From an uncultured Selenomonadales bacterium (GTDB taxonomy: Bacteria > Bacillota > Clostridia > Christensenellales > QALW01), in the NCBI GenBank assembly GCA_905200615.1, contig CAJKLB010000006.1:20701-84700 (forward strand): 64,000 bases of DNA, written 5' to 3'. Shown one piece after another: positions 44,264-52,664 of the stretch (positions within the stretch are counted from its first letter, which is position 1; each line of letters starts with the position of its first letter). The notes under the pieces were generated by a model, which was given only the letters and a program-made list of their open reading frames with translations, made no database searches and had not been told where the DNA came from. The position numbers and the translations under genes were made by a program.

Positions 44264-45355
44264 TTATTTGGTGCCGAACACTTTTTTGATGGCTTCCAGA
44301 TACCCGTAGCCGTATTTTTTCTCCGGCTCAAGATAACCGCCTTCGGTCCACTCGTTCCAGGCGTAGAGGGTTACGATTTTATTGCGGTTGCTGCCGGAAT
44401 CCAAAAAGTCTTTGCTCATTTGCAGCGCTTTTTCAAATTCCTCCGGTGTATTTTCACTCATAATGGTACAATAATACCCACCGTTGGGATCCGCCACATA
44501 TTCTTCCTTGGGATCAAACCGGCCGCTGGAATCCCATCCCATCGAAACGTTGGGGTAATATTCTACGGAAAACAGATTTCTGAATTTTTCCCAGTAAGGA
44601 ACCGCGCCGTCCCGCCAGTCAGCATAGGGAGCGTAAAGCGGTGCCTGAGGCACAAAGTTATGAATCCAAACATAACTGGTAACACTGTCAGCATGAAATG
44701 CTTCTACTGCCTTATTTTTATCCTTTCCGGTTATTTTTTCATTTTGCAGGCCCCATTCAACAAAGTTAATATGCAGCTTGTAACCTTTGGATGCGGCTTT
44801 AGCACGGAACGATTCCATGGCTTCTATCGCCGGGGCCATACCTCCCATGCCTTTTACAAAGGTGGAAAGTTCATAAAGTGAAAAATATTTTCCGCCGTCT
44901 ATCTCCCAGTATTCCGGCAGAGGAAAATAGTGTTCAATTACATAATCGGTAAGCAGTTCCCATCTCTGACGAGAAAGCTCCCGATGATTGCACAGCATTA
45001 AAGCAAACTTCATTCGGTCTCTGTTTTTTGCTTTTAAAAATCCTTTTTCTAATGCCGAATGCAAGAACAGTCCCGAATCCTTACCGTTCATATCCCAATA
45101 CCAGTCATAGATAAAAACATCAATGCCGTGATCGGCGGCTGCGTTGATTTGTATTTCACTGGTTTTAGGATCCGATTCATCCAAATATCCCCAAACAGGA
45201 ACTTTGGGCTGATTATGACCCGGGAAACGCGGTACGGCATGTTTTAAAACATCCCATTCACTCCAATCTCTGCTTTTCCCCAAAATTTCCTCATGCTGAG
45301 GATCGTGATGCCATTGCGGAAAATAATAAGCCGCTACTGTATAATCTTTTTTCAT
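44264..45355 (-). CDS. GH99-like / WbsX-type protein A
   Basis: 363 aa. ATG at 45355 follows GGAGAG; the stop of paralogue B is one base upstream. The family pattern is AAYYFPQWHHDP at the start, GYLDESDPKT, the FIYDWYWDMNG strand, VSMGWDSSGRFDP and a late TLYAWNEWTEGGYLEP. In Pfam/CAZy this is the glycosyltransferase WbsX / GH99-like fold; members work on rhamnan, mannan or O-antigen glycans. No signal peptide is seen, so it should be cytoplasmic. Paralogous to B (about half identical by eye in the conserved blocks). Confidence 0.85.
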   Translation of the reverse strand: MKKDYTVAAYYFPQWHHDPQHEEILGKSRDWSEWDVLKHAVPRFPGHNQPKVPVWGYLDESDPKTSEIQINAAADHGIDVFIYDWYWDMNGKDSGLFLHSALEKGFLKAKNRDRMKFALMLCNHRELSRQRWELLTDYVIEHYFPLPEYWEIDGGKYFSLYELSTFVKGMGGMAPAIEAMESFRAKAASKGYKLHINFVEWGLQNEKITGKDKNKAVEAFHADSVTSYVWIHNFVPQAPLYAPYADWRDGAVPYWEKFRNLFSVEYYPNVSMGWDSSGRFDPKEEYVADPNGGYYCTIMSENTPEEFEKALQMSKDFLDSGSNRNKIVTLYAWNEWTEGGYLEPEKKYGYGYLEAIKKVFGTK

Positions 45356-45356
45356 A

Positions 45357-46454
45357 TCAATTCTCTCCAAATATATTTTTTATGGCTTCCAAATATCCGT
45401 AGCCGTTTATGGAATCGGGCTCCAAATAACCGCCCTCTGTCCATTCGTTCCATGCATAGATTGTTACGATTTTATTTTTCTTATCGGTATCGTCAATATG
45501 ACGTTTTGCCGCAAGCAACGCGCGCCGGAATTCTTCGGGTGTATTGTTCTTAATAATAGAAGAGAAATACGGCTTATGCTGAATTTCATATTCACCTGAA
45601 AGCGTGTGATACATCAGCGGACCGTCTTTTTCATACCGCATGGTTTCCGGACAGCGCGGCGAAGGATCCCATCCCATGGAAACATGGGTATGATAGGGGA
45701 TCGGATATCTTTGCTCAATCTTTTTCATTTCTTCATAAGCGCTTTCCGCCCATTCACTATAGTCACCGCAGGGCCACTGCGGTACGGTGTTGTGCGCCCA
45801 AACATAGCTTGTCAGCGCGTCAATCCCCAGTTTTTCAATCATCTCCTGCGGATCAAGTCCTTTACAGCAAAGTTCCTGCAGTCCCCATTCCACCGCTACA
45901 AGGTGAATTTTTAAACCGGCATCGGCAGCTTTCTTTCTGAAGATCTGTATCATTTCCGCAGCTTTTTCTATGCCGCCCCAAGCATGCACTTGTTTTCCCA
46001 GTTCATAAATGGAATAATAACATGCCCCGTCTACTTTCCAGTAGTTCGGCTGTTTAAAATATTGCTCAATAATGTAATCAAACATTCCCAGTGTATCGTT
46101 ATAGTCTTTTCCGCCGCCGCACTGCATTAAGCCGAATTTCAGACGGCTGCGGCTGGGTGCTTGAAGAAATTGTTCCAATACGGTGTTGTTTCCCCGATAG
46201 CCCCAATCAAAGATGAATGCCGTAAGGCCATGGTCTGCCGCGGTATTGATTTGAAGCTCTACCGTATCCATCAGCGAATCATCCAGATATCCCCACATAG
46301 GAATTTTGGGCTGCTGGTGACCCGGAAAACGCGGGATCGCGCGTTTTGTATACTCCCATTCGGTCCACCCTTTGCCGCGCTTGATATCGTTATATTCGGT
46401 TGGATGCCAGTTTGACCAGTGGTAACAAGCTACATCATATTTTCCCATTTCCAT
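45357..46454 (-). CDS. GH99-like / WbsX-type protein B
   Basis: 365 aa. Shares with A the blocks CYHWSNWHPTEYNDI, IPRFPGHQQPKIPMWGYLDD, FIFDWGYRGNN and IVTIYAWNEWTEGGYLEP. A 20-residue insertion lies near position 260-280 (region of MRYEKDGPLMYHT). Start ATG at 46454 with AGGTA; second ATG at 46448 possible. First gene of the A/B pair on the minus strand. The pair is convergent to the sugar cluster and could process the oligosaccharide whose sugar is broken down by it; inference only. Confidence 0.85.
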   Translation of the reverse strand: MEMGKYDVACYHWSNWHPTEYNDIKRGKGWTEWEYTKRAIPRFPGHQQPKIPMWGYLDDSLMDTVELQINTAADHGLTAFIFDWGYRGNNTVLEQFLQAPSRSRLKFGLMQCGGGKDYNDTLGMFDYIIEQYFKQPNYWKVDGACYYSIYELGKQVHAWGGIEKAAEMIQIFRKKAADAGLKIHLVAVEWGLQELCCKGLDPQEMIEKLGIDALTSYVWAHNTVPQWPCGDYSEWAESAYEEMKKIEQRYPIPYHTHVSMGWDPSPRCPETMRYEKDGPLMYHTLSGEYEIQHKPYFSSIIKNNTPEEFRRALLAAKRHIDDTDKKNKIVTIYAWNEWTEGGYLEPDSINGYGYLEAIKNIFGEN

Positions 46455-46661
46455 TACCTGCCTTTATCTTTTCATTTTGCGAAATTCAATTTGAACGCAT
46501 CAACACATATTGTAAAAGCTTGAATCATTAAAGTCAATAGGCAAATTTCATATTTCAAAATTTTTTATAAGAATCCGCATCGCATTAGAAAAAGAAAATA
46601 CGGCTAATAAAAACATTATTGCATAATATTTAATTTTATCGAAACAAATATTACAAAGTCA

Positions 46662-46690
46662 TTGCAAAAAAAGCATATAAATGCTACAAT
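46662..46690 (+). promoter_or_regulatory. Promoter of murA
   Basis: TTGCAA (46662-46667), 17-base spacer, TACAAT (46685-46690); predicted start near 46697. Confidence 0.7.
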
Positions 46691-46716
46691 AGTAAATAAT
46701 TATGTTTAAACAGTAA

Positions 46717-46749
46717 GGAGGAATCCTGTGTAACAACAGGTTATAGAAA
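46717..46749 (+). promoter_or_regulatory. Unusual murA translation start region
   Basis: A strong GGAGG (46717-46721) is 28 bases from the TTG start, far too long for normal use. Between them a 5-bp hairpin (46725-46729 with 46736-46740) would shorten the distance to about 12. The same GGAGG is ideally placed 6 bases before GTG-TAA (46728-46733), a start-stop. Confidence 0.55.
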
Positions 46750-48009
46750 TTGGAAAAGCTGCTGATTCGCGGCGGCAGAAAAATGCACGGTGAGATATCG
46801 GTAAGCGGCGCAAAAAATGCCGCCGTAGCCATAATCCCCGCGGCGCTTATTTCTGACGGCGTTTGTGTAATAGATAATATACCGAATATTGATGATGTAA
46901 AGGTCATTGCCGAAACCATGCGTACCCTCGGCGCCAAAGTAGATTTAAGCGTCCCCGGACAAATTACTATTGATCCCTCTGAGGTACGCTCTGTTTGTCC
47001 CTCAGAGACCCTGACGCGAAAAATGCGTGCTTCTTATTATCTGATGGGAGCCATGCTATGTCGATTCGGGGAGGCTATGGTTCCTCTGCCGGGAGGATGT
47101 TATATCGGAAAACGCCCCATCGATCAGCACTTAAAAGGTTTTATGGCCTTGGGCGCAAAAATCAAACAAACGGACGTGGTGGAAATCACTGCTTCCCACT
47201 TAAAAGGCGCGGAAGTATATTTGGATGTTGTAAGCGTAGGCGCAACCATCAATATTATGCTGGCCGCTGTTAAAGCCGAAGGCAGTACTACCATTTTCAA
47301 CTGCGCCAAAGAGCCACATGTAATTGACGTGGCAAACTTTTTAAATAATATGGGTGCGAATATCAAGGGTGCGGGAACCGATACTATAAGAATCAAAGGG
47401 GTAAAATCACTGCATTCCTGCAACTATACCTTAATACCCGATCAAATAGAAACCGGCACGTGGATGATTATTGCCGCAGCCACAGGCAGCAATATTACAA
47501 TCAAGAACTGTATTCCCATCCATATGGAATCTCTTTCCGCGAAACTAAACGAGGCAGGTTATAAAATTGATGAGGGCGAAGATACGCTGCGCGTACTTCC
47601 GCTGCATGGACGACCGAAAGCAGTCAATGTAAAAACAATGGCCTATCCCGGATTTCCTACCGATCTTCAACAGCCGTTCTCTGCTTTGCTTACCACAGCG
47701 AATGGGACAAGCATGATAACCGAAACAATTTTTGAACAGAGATACCGGCATTTAGATGAATTACGACGGATGGGCGCGAACGTGGACTATTCAGACCGTA
47801 TTGCCATTATTACAGGCGTAAACAAACTGACCGGAACCGCGGTGGAAGCCTTGGATCTGCGCGGCGGCGCCGCGCTTATCGTAGCCGGATTGATGGCCGA
47901 AGGCATCACCAGTATCAGCGGTGTGCATTATATTGACCGAGGATATGAGGATATTGTAAAAAAGCTCAAATCTTTGGGCGCCGATATTGAGCGAATACAA
48001 GTTGACTGA
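46750..48009 (+). CDS. murA: UDP-N-acetylglucosamine 1-carboxyvinyltransferase
   Basis: 419 aa, full length. First committed step of peptidoglycan synthesis: transfer of enolpyruvate from PEP to UDP-GlcNAc in the cytoplasm. Visible catalytic parts: Lys22 in SGAKNAA and Cys117 in LPGGCYIGKRPID, the residue blocked by fosfomycin. The N-terminus LLIRGGRKMHGEISVSGAKN fits the family, so TTG at 46750 is the start even though its ribosome site is displaced; an in-frame TAG lies just upstream (46743-46745), so nothing longer is possible. ATG 46783 would lose the first strand. Monocistronic between promoter and terminator. Confidence 0.96.
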   Translation: MEKLLIRGGRKMHGEISVSGAKNAAVAIIPAALISDGVCVIDNIPNIDDVKVIAETMRTLGAKVDLSVPGQITIDPSEVRSVCPSETLTRKMRASYYLMGAMLCRFGEAMVPLPGGCYIGKRPIDQHLKGFMALGAKIKQTDVVEITASHLKGAEVYLDVVSVGATINIMLAAVKAEGSTTIFNCAKEPHVIDVANFLNNMGANIKGAGTDTIRIKGVKSLHSCNYTLIPDQIETGTWMIIAAATGSNITIKNCIPIHMESLSAKLNEAGYKIDEGEDTLRVLPLHGRPKAVNVKTMAYPGFPTDLQQPFSALLTTANGTSMITETIFEQRYRHLDELRRMGANVDYSDRIAIITGVNKLTGTAVEALDLRGGAALIVAGLMAEGITSISGVHYIDRGYEDIVKKLKSLGADIERIQVD

Positions 48010-48028
48010 TTTTTGACGCAGAAACCAA

Positions 48029-48059
48029 AAAGATCATGTGTAAAGCATGATCTTTTTTT
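48029..48059 (+). terminator. Terminator of murA
   Basis: 8-bp stem (48031-48038 with 48046-48053), 7-base loop, seven T; about 20 bases past the stop. Confidence 0.9.
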
Positions 48060-48219
48060 CCTCTGTTTTTTATCTGCCGAAAATAAATTTTTAAGGGAAA
48101 TAGGGGGTTTTTCCGCCGATATAAGAAAAAATTTTTGCATTGATAAAATAACGATATTTCTTTATTGCGTCAGTCTGTCGAAAAACCTGTTGGTAAAGAG
48201 TAATAGATGTAAAAATTTT

Positions 48220-48275
48220 TATGCATCACAGGGGAGCCCGCCGGGACGTTTCACGCCTCTCCTGCGCTCTTTGGA
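48220..48275. other. GC-rich structured patch in an AT-rich intergenic region
   Basis: Within the 530-bp gap 48010-48541, a short GC-rich patch pairs CAGGGGAG (about 48229) with CTCTCCTG (about 48257). I do not recognise an RNA family. The rest of the gap shows no gene. Confidence 0.3.
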
Positions 48276-48380
48276 ATAAAATTTCACCCTCCGAAAAAAG
48301 TGTTTCCACTGCCTTAAAAAAAAGCGGACGAAAACTTTATGCCGCGACTTCTTTAGCCGTATCACTTTTTTTGTATTCTG

Positions 48381-48416
48381 CCGCAAGAATAAAATAACGA
48401 TATTTTATTCTTGCGG
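48381..48416. promoter_or_regulatory. 16-bp perfect inverted repeat (candidate operator)
   Basis: Arms 48381-48396 and 48401-48416 are perfectly complementary around ACGA. The right arm ends with the possible -35 hexamer of the next promoter. It could also act as a terminator-like hairpin, but it is not followed by a clean T-run. Confidence 0.6.
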
Positions 48417-48439
48417 GGTTGTTCTTTTTCATGTATAAT
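48411..48439 (+). promoter_or_regulatory. Promoter of the MBL phosphodiesterase / DUF1294 unit
   Basis: TTGCGG (48411-48416), 17-base spacer, TATAAT (48434-48439). The -35 overlaps the inverted repeat. Confidence 0.6.
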
Positions 48440-48541
48440 ACTTTTTGTAAGATGGAGATCTGTTGCAATCTTCTCAATCTATTGGCAAATACAACAGAAC
48501 TTTATCGGTTTTATTCTATACATGTTTCTATGAGGTGAACA

Positions 48542-49369
48542 ATGAAAATCAAATATTTAGGCACAGCCGCGGCCGAAGGAATCCCCGCTCTTTTTTGTAC
48601 CTGTGAAACTTGTCAAGCAGCACGCCGTTTAGGCGGCAGAAATATACGCTCACGATCCCAAGCGCTTATCGATGATTCCTTGCTGATTGATTTTCCCTGT
48701 GACAGTCTTTATCACGCATGGCTGAACCATCTGGATTTTACACGGCTGCAGCACTGTCTCATTACACACGCTCATGCGGATCATTTCTATGCTCCGGAAT
48801 TATGCAATTTGCGCAAAGGATTCGCCTCGCTGCCCGAAAACTGGCCTGTTTTTCATGTTTACGGAAGCGAAGATATCAAAACGGCCGGAGCCGAAGCCTT
48901 TCAAATCGCACCGGAACATTTGCGCTTTCACCAAATTTCGCCCTTTCAAAGTTTTCAAGCCGGTGAATTGACAATAACGCCCTTAAAAGCGTATCACGGG
49001 ACGGCGCACCCTTATATTTATATGATTCAGGGAAATGGAAAAACCTTGCTTTATGCCCATGATACCGATGAATTTCCCGACGAAACCTGGTCATTTTTAA
49101 ACAAGACTAAGCCGCGTTTTGATTTTGTTTCGCTGGATTGCACCGGCGGCGCCCATTCGGACTTACCTTACCGTGCCCATATGTGTTTAGGCCGCAACAT
49201 TTCCTGTCGTGACCGGATGCGCCGTCAGGGGCTGATTGACGACCGCTCATTGATCTGCCTAAACCACTTTTCGCATAACGGTCTTTCGGTATTATACGAC
49301 GATTTCCGTAAAATGGCGGAAAAAGAAGGTTTTCTTGTTTCCTATGACTCTATGGAAGTTGAATTTTAA
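48542..49369 (+). CDS. MBL-fold phosphodiesterase (PhnP-like)
   Basis: 275 aa. Metallo-beta-lactamase fold with THAHADHFY near residue 77, LKAYHGTAHPY and LLYAHDTDEFP; the N-terminus KYLGTAAAEGIPALFCTCETC has the Cys/GTAAAEG pattern of the PhnP and cyclic phosphodiesterase branch. No C-P lyase genes are near, so a different phosphodiester substrate is possible. GAGGTG precedes the ATG. The stop shares a base with the next start (TAATG). Confidence 0.85.
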   Translation: MKIKYLGTAAAEGIPALFCTCETCQAARRLGGRNIRSRSQALIDDSLLIDFPCDSLYHAWLNHLDFTRLQHCLITHAHADHFYAPELCNLRKGFASLPENWPVFHVYGSEDIKTAGAEAFQIAPEHLRFHQISPFQSFQAGELTITPLKAYHGTAHPYIYMIQGNGKTLLYAHDTDEFPDETWSFLNKTKPRFDFVSLDCTGGAHSDLPYRAHMCLGRNISCRDRMRRQGLIDDRSLICLNHFSHNGLSVLYDDFRKMAEKEGFLVSYDSMEVEF

Positions 49370-49653
49370 TGCTTTGGGAAATCTTTTTCGCATGCGAAAT
49401 CTTTTTTACCGTATTAAGCTTTTCCTGCATGCGTATCGACAAGTACAAAGCAATTCCTCACACGAGGCGCATACCCGAAAAAGCACTCCTTCTTCTCACC
49501 GTTTTAGGTCCTTGGGGAACCTTGACCGCCATGTGCTTTCGCTTAAAAAACGGCAGACATAAAAACCGCAAACCCGTATTTTGGGTGATCGATATTCTTT
49601 CTGTTCTGCTGCATCTGGCATTATATGCAGCCCTTATTTTTATCAGCGAATAA
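49369..49653 (+). CDS. DUF1294 membrane protein
   Basis: 94 aa, two to three hydrophobic segments and the DUF1294 pattern DKYKAIPHTRRIPEKAL then GPWGTLTAMCFRLKNGRHKN. Function unknown in the family. Its start overlaps the stop of the MBL gene, so translation is coupled. Inverted repeat with T-tract at 49686-49708 probably ends transcription. Confidence 0.88.
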   Translation: MLWEIFFACEIFFTVLSFSCMRIDKYKAIPHTRRIPEKALLLLTVLGPWGTLTAMCFRLKNGRHKNRKPVFWVIDILSVLLHLALYAALIFISE

Positions 49654-49685
49654 ACGCCTTTTTTTTCTTTCCTGCGAATTTTGAT

Positions 49686-49708
49686 TTTTTACCGAAATCC
49701 GGTAAAAA
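49686..49708 (+). terminator. Terminator downstream of the DUF1294 gene
   Basis: 9-bp stem TTTTTACCG/CGGTAAAAA (49686-49694, 49700-49708) in a T/A-rich setting. Confidence 0.6.
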
Positions 49709-49769
49709 TTCCCATCAAAAAATAGGATTCCTGTTGCGCTGTCTTTTTCCGTACTGTACCGATATCATA

Positions 49770-49806
49770 AAAAAATTACCCGCGGATCCGAATTTCTGCG
49801 GGTAAT
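49770..49806 (-). terminator. Terminator downstream of the sialidase-like gene
   Basis: Perfect 9-bp stem (49775-49783 with 49798-49806), 14-base loop, T-run on the minus strand. Confidence 0.75.
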
Positions 49807-49878
49807 CTTATACAAAAAAATCGTTTAAATAAAAAAATCTTGTTCCGTTGATGCTTTCTTTATCAAACCCCGAAGATC

Positions 49879-52554
49879 TTATGATTTTTTCTTTTTCTTC
49901 CTATAATAAAATCCGCCTGCGCAAATCATAATAACGATCAGCCCCGTAATACAGGCAGCGAAAGGAAGTCCAAGATCTCCGGTATCTTTGATCTGGTCCT
50001 CTCCTTCTAATTGAAGAATCGTTTCATAAGCCTTGATAAGCAATTCACTGTTAGATACCTGCGCTTTCAGATTAACGCTGAGCGCTTGATAAGCTTCCCA
50101 CGCAGAGAGCACAGCCGACTTATCCGCCAAGGTGATATTTTCAGGCAAAGCCGCTATCTTTTTTATAACATTATTCAGCGGTGTATCATCCAAAATAACA
50201 ATCTTATCTCTGGCTTGGGCAGAAGAAAAATTCCCGTTGATAATATCCTCCTCCGTAAACACGGTCATCAGTATTTCCATCGCGTTTTCTTCCTGACCGG
50301 TAATATATTTTCCTCTTTCACGGTCATATACGGCATAAATCACACCGTTTTCATCCTCTATGGCATCCGGATACGATACATTGCTTCTGCCGTCAAGCAA
50401 CAGCTGATAAGGCCACGTCTGACCATCGTCAGTAGAAAGCAGCGCGGTAATATGACTGCGTCCGGAATTATTCTTATGGTTTATCAGCAGTAAATTTCCG
50501 GAACTCAGCCGCCGAATGAAAAAGCGTGAACCCGGTCCGCCCCAACCTGTATCTGTCATAGCCGACCATGTAGCCCCTCCGTCTGTAGAAAAACTTTGTC
50601 CCACTCCGGAGGAAGTCCTCAGCAACAGCCACAAAGCACCGTCGTTTTTCTCGATAATCATTCCCTCGGACCACATCTGTGTTTCCGTGCGAAGCGTTCC
50701 CCGAAGATTCCATGTTTTTCCGTTATCCACTGACGCGTAAATCATGGTATCGGTACCGTTTCCGGTCCATGTATAGCTGGAAATCAGCCATGTTCCGTCA
50801 GAGGTGACCGTTGGCTTATTCAGCATAACGCCCTCCGCTATTTTTTCCGGTTCTGTCCATATAGGCTGGGAGGCATTTGGATTCTCCGTATAGATCCGCC
50901 ATACGCCGGATCCGTTTACAAAGAAAAGCCAAAGTCTTCCTTGCGCATCTTTCCAAAGGCAAGGATCGAAGATTCTGGAAAAATAGTCATCTACAACCAA
51001 TACGGGCGTCCAAGTCTGTCCGTTATCCAAGCTTCTGCTTACAATTGCGTAATTCTCGCTTCCTTCGCCGCTGCCGCCGGAGTACCAGGAAGCCCAAAGG
51101 CAGTCCGGCGCTGTTTTTTCAATACCGGGAATACCCTGCCATTGTCTGTTTTGTCTTGCATATCGAGAATCCTGGGCAAAAATTATTTCCGGATCAACAA
51201 TGACCTCCGGCCCGTTTACCGGATGTTCATCCAGCTGTTCATCCGGTAAAGTTTTAAAAAACACTACCGCCCATTTTTCCAAAGAAAGGGTTTCTCCTGT
51301 ATTCATATATTTTCCGTACAGTACTACAGATTCCCCTACCTGAGACGATATTTTAAATGGCGACGCATGAAAGAGCACAAAACCTTTCTGCTCCAAAGCA
51401 GCTATCTGCGAATTCGGTCCGCTCGTCGGCGTGGCGATATACACATACCCTGCCGAAGCAACGGTAACCGACACGCCATCATCTATCGACGCAGCGATAT
51501 ATGATTTATTCTGCAGATAATCCGGCAGAGTACCGTAAGCATACGCGCGATCCCGAAAAACCATATTTCCTTCCCGTGCGCTGAAGCGAAAATCCTCACT
51601 GTTTTGTGATATCACCTCTGCCAAAGGCTGTTGAAAGTCGACTTCGGGAGCCGGCGTTTCAGATAGATCCGTACCGCAAAGAGTGACCCCCCATTTCCCG
51701 TAAGAAACCGTATCGCCCACGGCAACCAGCTTTTTATAGAATTCTACCGGTTCGGCTAAAGTACTCCAAAAGGGATAAGAAAGAATATCCGTTTTTACAT
51801 AACCATCGGCAATCAAATCGGCACCGCGTCCGTTCGGGGCATTTTTAGGCGTCATTACGTATACATAGCCTCCAGCCGTTACCGTAGCGGCGGAACCGCT
51901 GTCCAAACCTGCCTTTATAAAGGACATCTCTTCAAACATTTTCGGACGGTTCGCGATACTATAGTTTCTATCCAGAAATACCATTTTATTATTTTCAATG
52001 GTTTCAAGCGTATAATTTTGCTGTGGCTGCAGCACCGCCAAATTTTCTTCCGGCACGGAATCCGCAGTAAACCGCAGCGGCTCCGCAGAAGCCAATATAA
52101 TTCCCCATTTGGTATAGCTTACCGTTTGATTCGCTTTAAAATACTTGCCGAACACGGCAACAGGCTGCGTAATGCCGCTGGAAAGTTTCCAGGAATCAAC
52201 CGCAATTTTCTGAAATCCCTGTTTCAGCAATACGGCTTCCTGAGAATTTGGCTGCGGATCAGGCGGCGTTAATACATAAAGATAACAATCCTGTAAGGTT
52301 GTAGCGCTGCTGCCATCGATGGAGCCGTAAACATATTCCACGCCCTCCATGCACTCAGGATATCCTTTTAAAAAAGGCATGGTAGTACGATCCGTAAAAA
52401 TCTGTTTGCCTACAGTTACATGCGCGATTTCCGCGCCGCTGCCGGGCTGCAGAAGATTCTGCGCCGCAGCAAAAACGAACTGAACACCTGCTAAGCTGCC
52501 TGCCAGAAGCACAAGAACCAGCAGCAGAGAACACCACTTTTTTTGTCCCTTCAT
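49879..52554 (-). CDS. Cell-surface sialidase-like protein with triple N-terminal repeat
   Basis: 891 aa from ATG 52554 (AAGGAG). Signal peptide about 1-30; three ~105-aa repeats (about 51-155, 190-295, 330-433), each with an F/VFxDR opening, a central YVYVxTP-type strand and a late K-W-G/A strand; sialidase-like beta-propeller (about 455-800) with Asp boxes SLDNGQTWTP, SVDNGKTWNL, STDGGATWSA and STDDGQTWPY; a helical spacer; and a C-terminal helix followed by RKKKKKS, so it is membrane-held. A DTGDLG stretch before the helix resembles a sortase region, but a clear LPxTG is absent. Cleaves or binds glycans outside the cell; true sialic acid activity is not shown. Confidence 0.88.
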   Translation of the reverse strand: MKGQKKWCSLLLVLVLLAGSLAGVQFVFAAAQNLLQPGSGAEIAHVTVGKQIFTDRTTMPFLKGYPECMEGVEYVYGSIDGSSATTLQDCYLYVLTPPDPQPNSQEAVLLKQGFQKIAVDSWKLSSGITQPVAVFGKYFKANQTVSYTKWGIILASAEPLRFTADSVPEENLAVLQPQQNYTLETIENNKMVFLDRNYSIANRPKMFEEMSFIKAGLDSGSAATVTAGGYVYVMTPKNAPNGRGADLIADGYVKTDILSYPFWSTLAEPVEFYKKLVAVGDTVSYGKWGVTLCGTDLSETPAPEVDFQQPLAEVISQNSEDFRFSAREGNMVFRDRAYAYGTLPDYLQNKSYIAASIDDGVSVTVASAGYVYIATPTSGPNSQIAALEQKGFVLFHASPFKISSQVGESVVLYGKYMNTGETLSLEKWAVVFFKTLPDEQLDEHPVNGPEVIVDPEIIFAQDSRYARQNRQWQGIPGIEKTAPDCLWASWYSGGSGEGSENYAIVSRSLDNGQTWTPVLVVDDYFSRIFDPCLWKDAQGRLWLFFVNGSGVWRIYTENPNASQPIWTEPEKIAEGVMLNKPTVTSDGTWLISSYTWTGNGTDTMIYASVDNGKTWNLRGTLRTETQMWSEGMIIEKNDGALWLLLRTSSGVGQSFSTDGGATWSAMTDTGWGGPGSRFFIRRLSSGNLLLINHKNNSGRSHITALLSTDDGQTWPYQLLLDGRSNVSYPDAIEDENGVIYAVYDRERGKYITGQEENAMEILMTVFTEEDIINGNFSSAQARDKIVILDDTPLNNVIKKIAALPENITLADKSAVLSAWEAYQALSVNLKAQVSNSELLIKAYETILQLEGEDQIKDTGDLGLPFAACITGLIVIMICAGGFYYRKKKKKS

Positions 52555-52664
52555 TTTTCTTCTCCTTTTTATATTTACTGAAAGTGCCATAAATACGCTT
52601 CCATGACAGAACAAAAGAATTTTTCACGTTCTTTTTTACATCACGTAAAGTTTATACCAATGCG

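Noticed and set aside
48200..48280. Riboswitch (TPP- or glycine-like)
   Set aside because: Conserved cores of those classes are not found and the patch is upstream of the next promoter.
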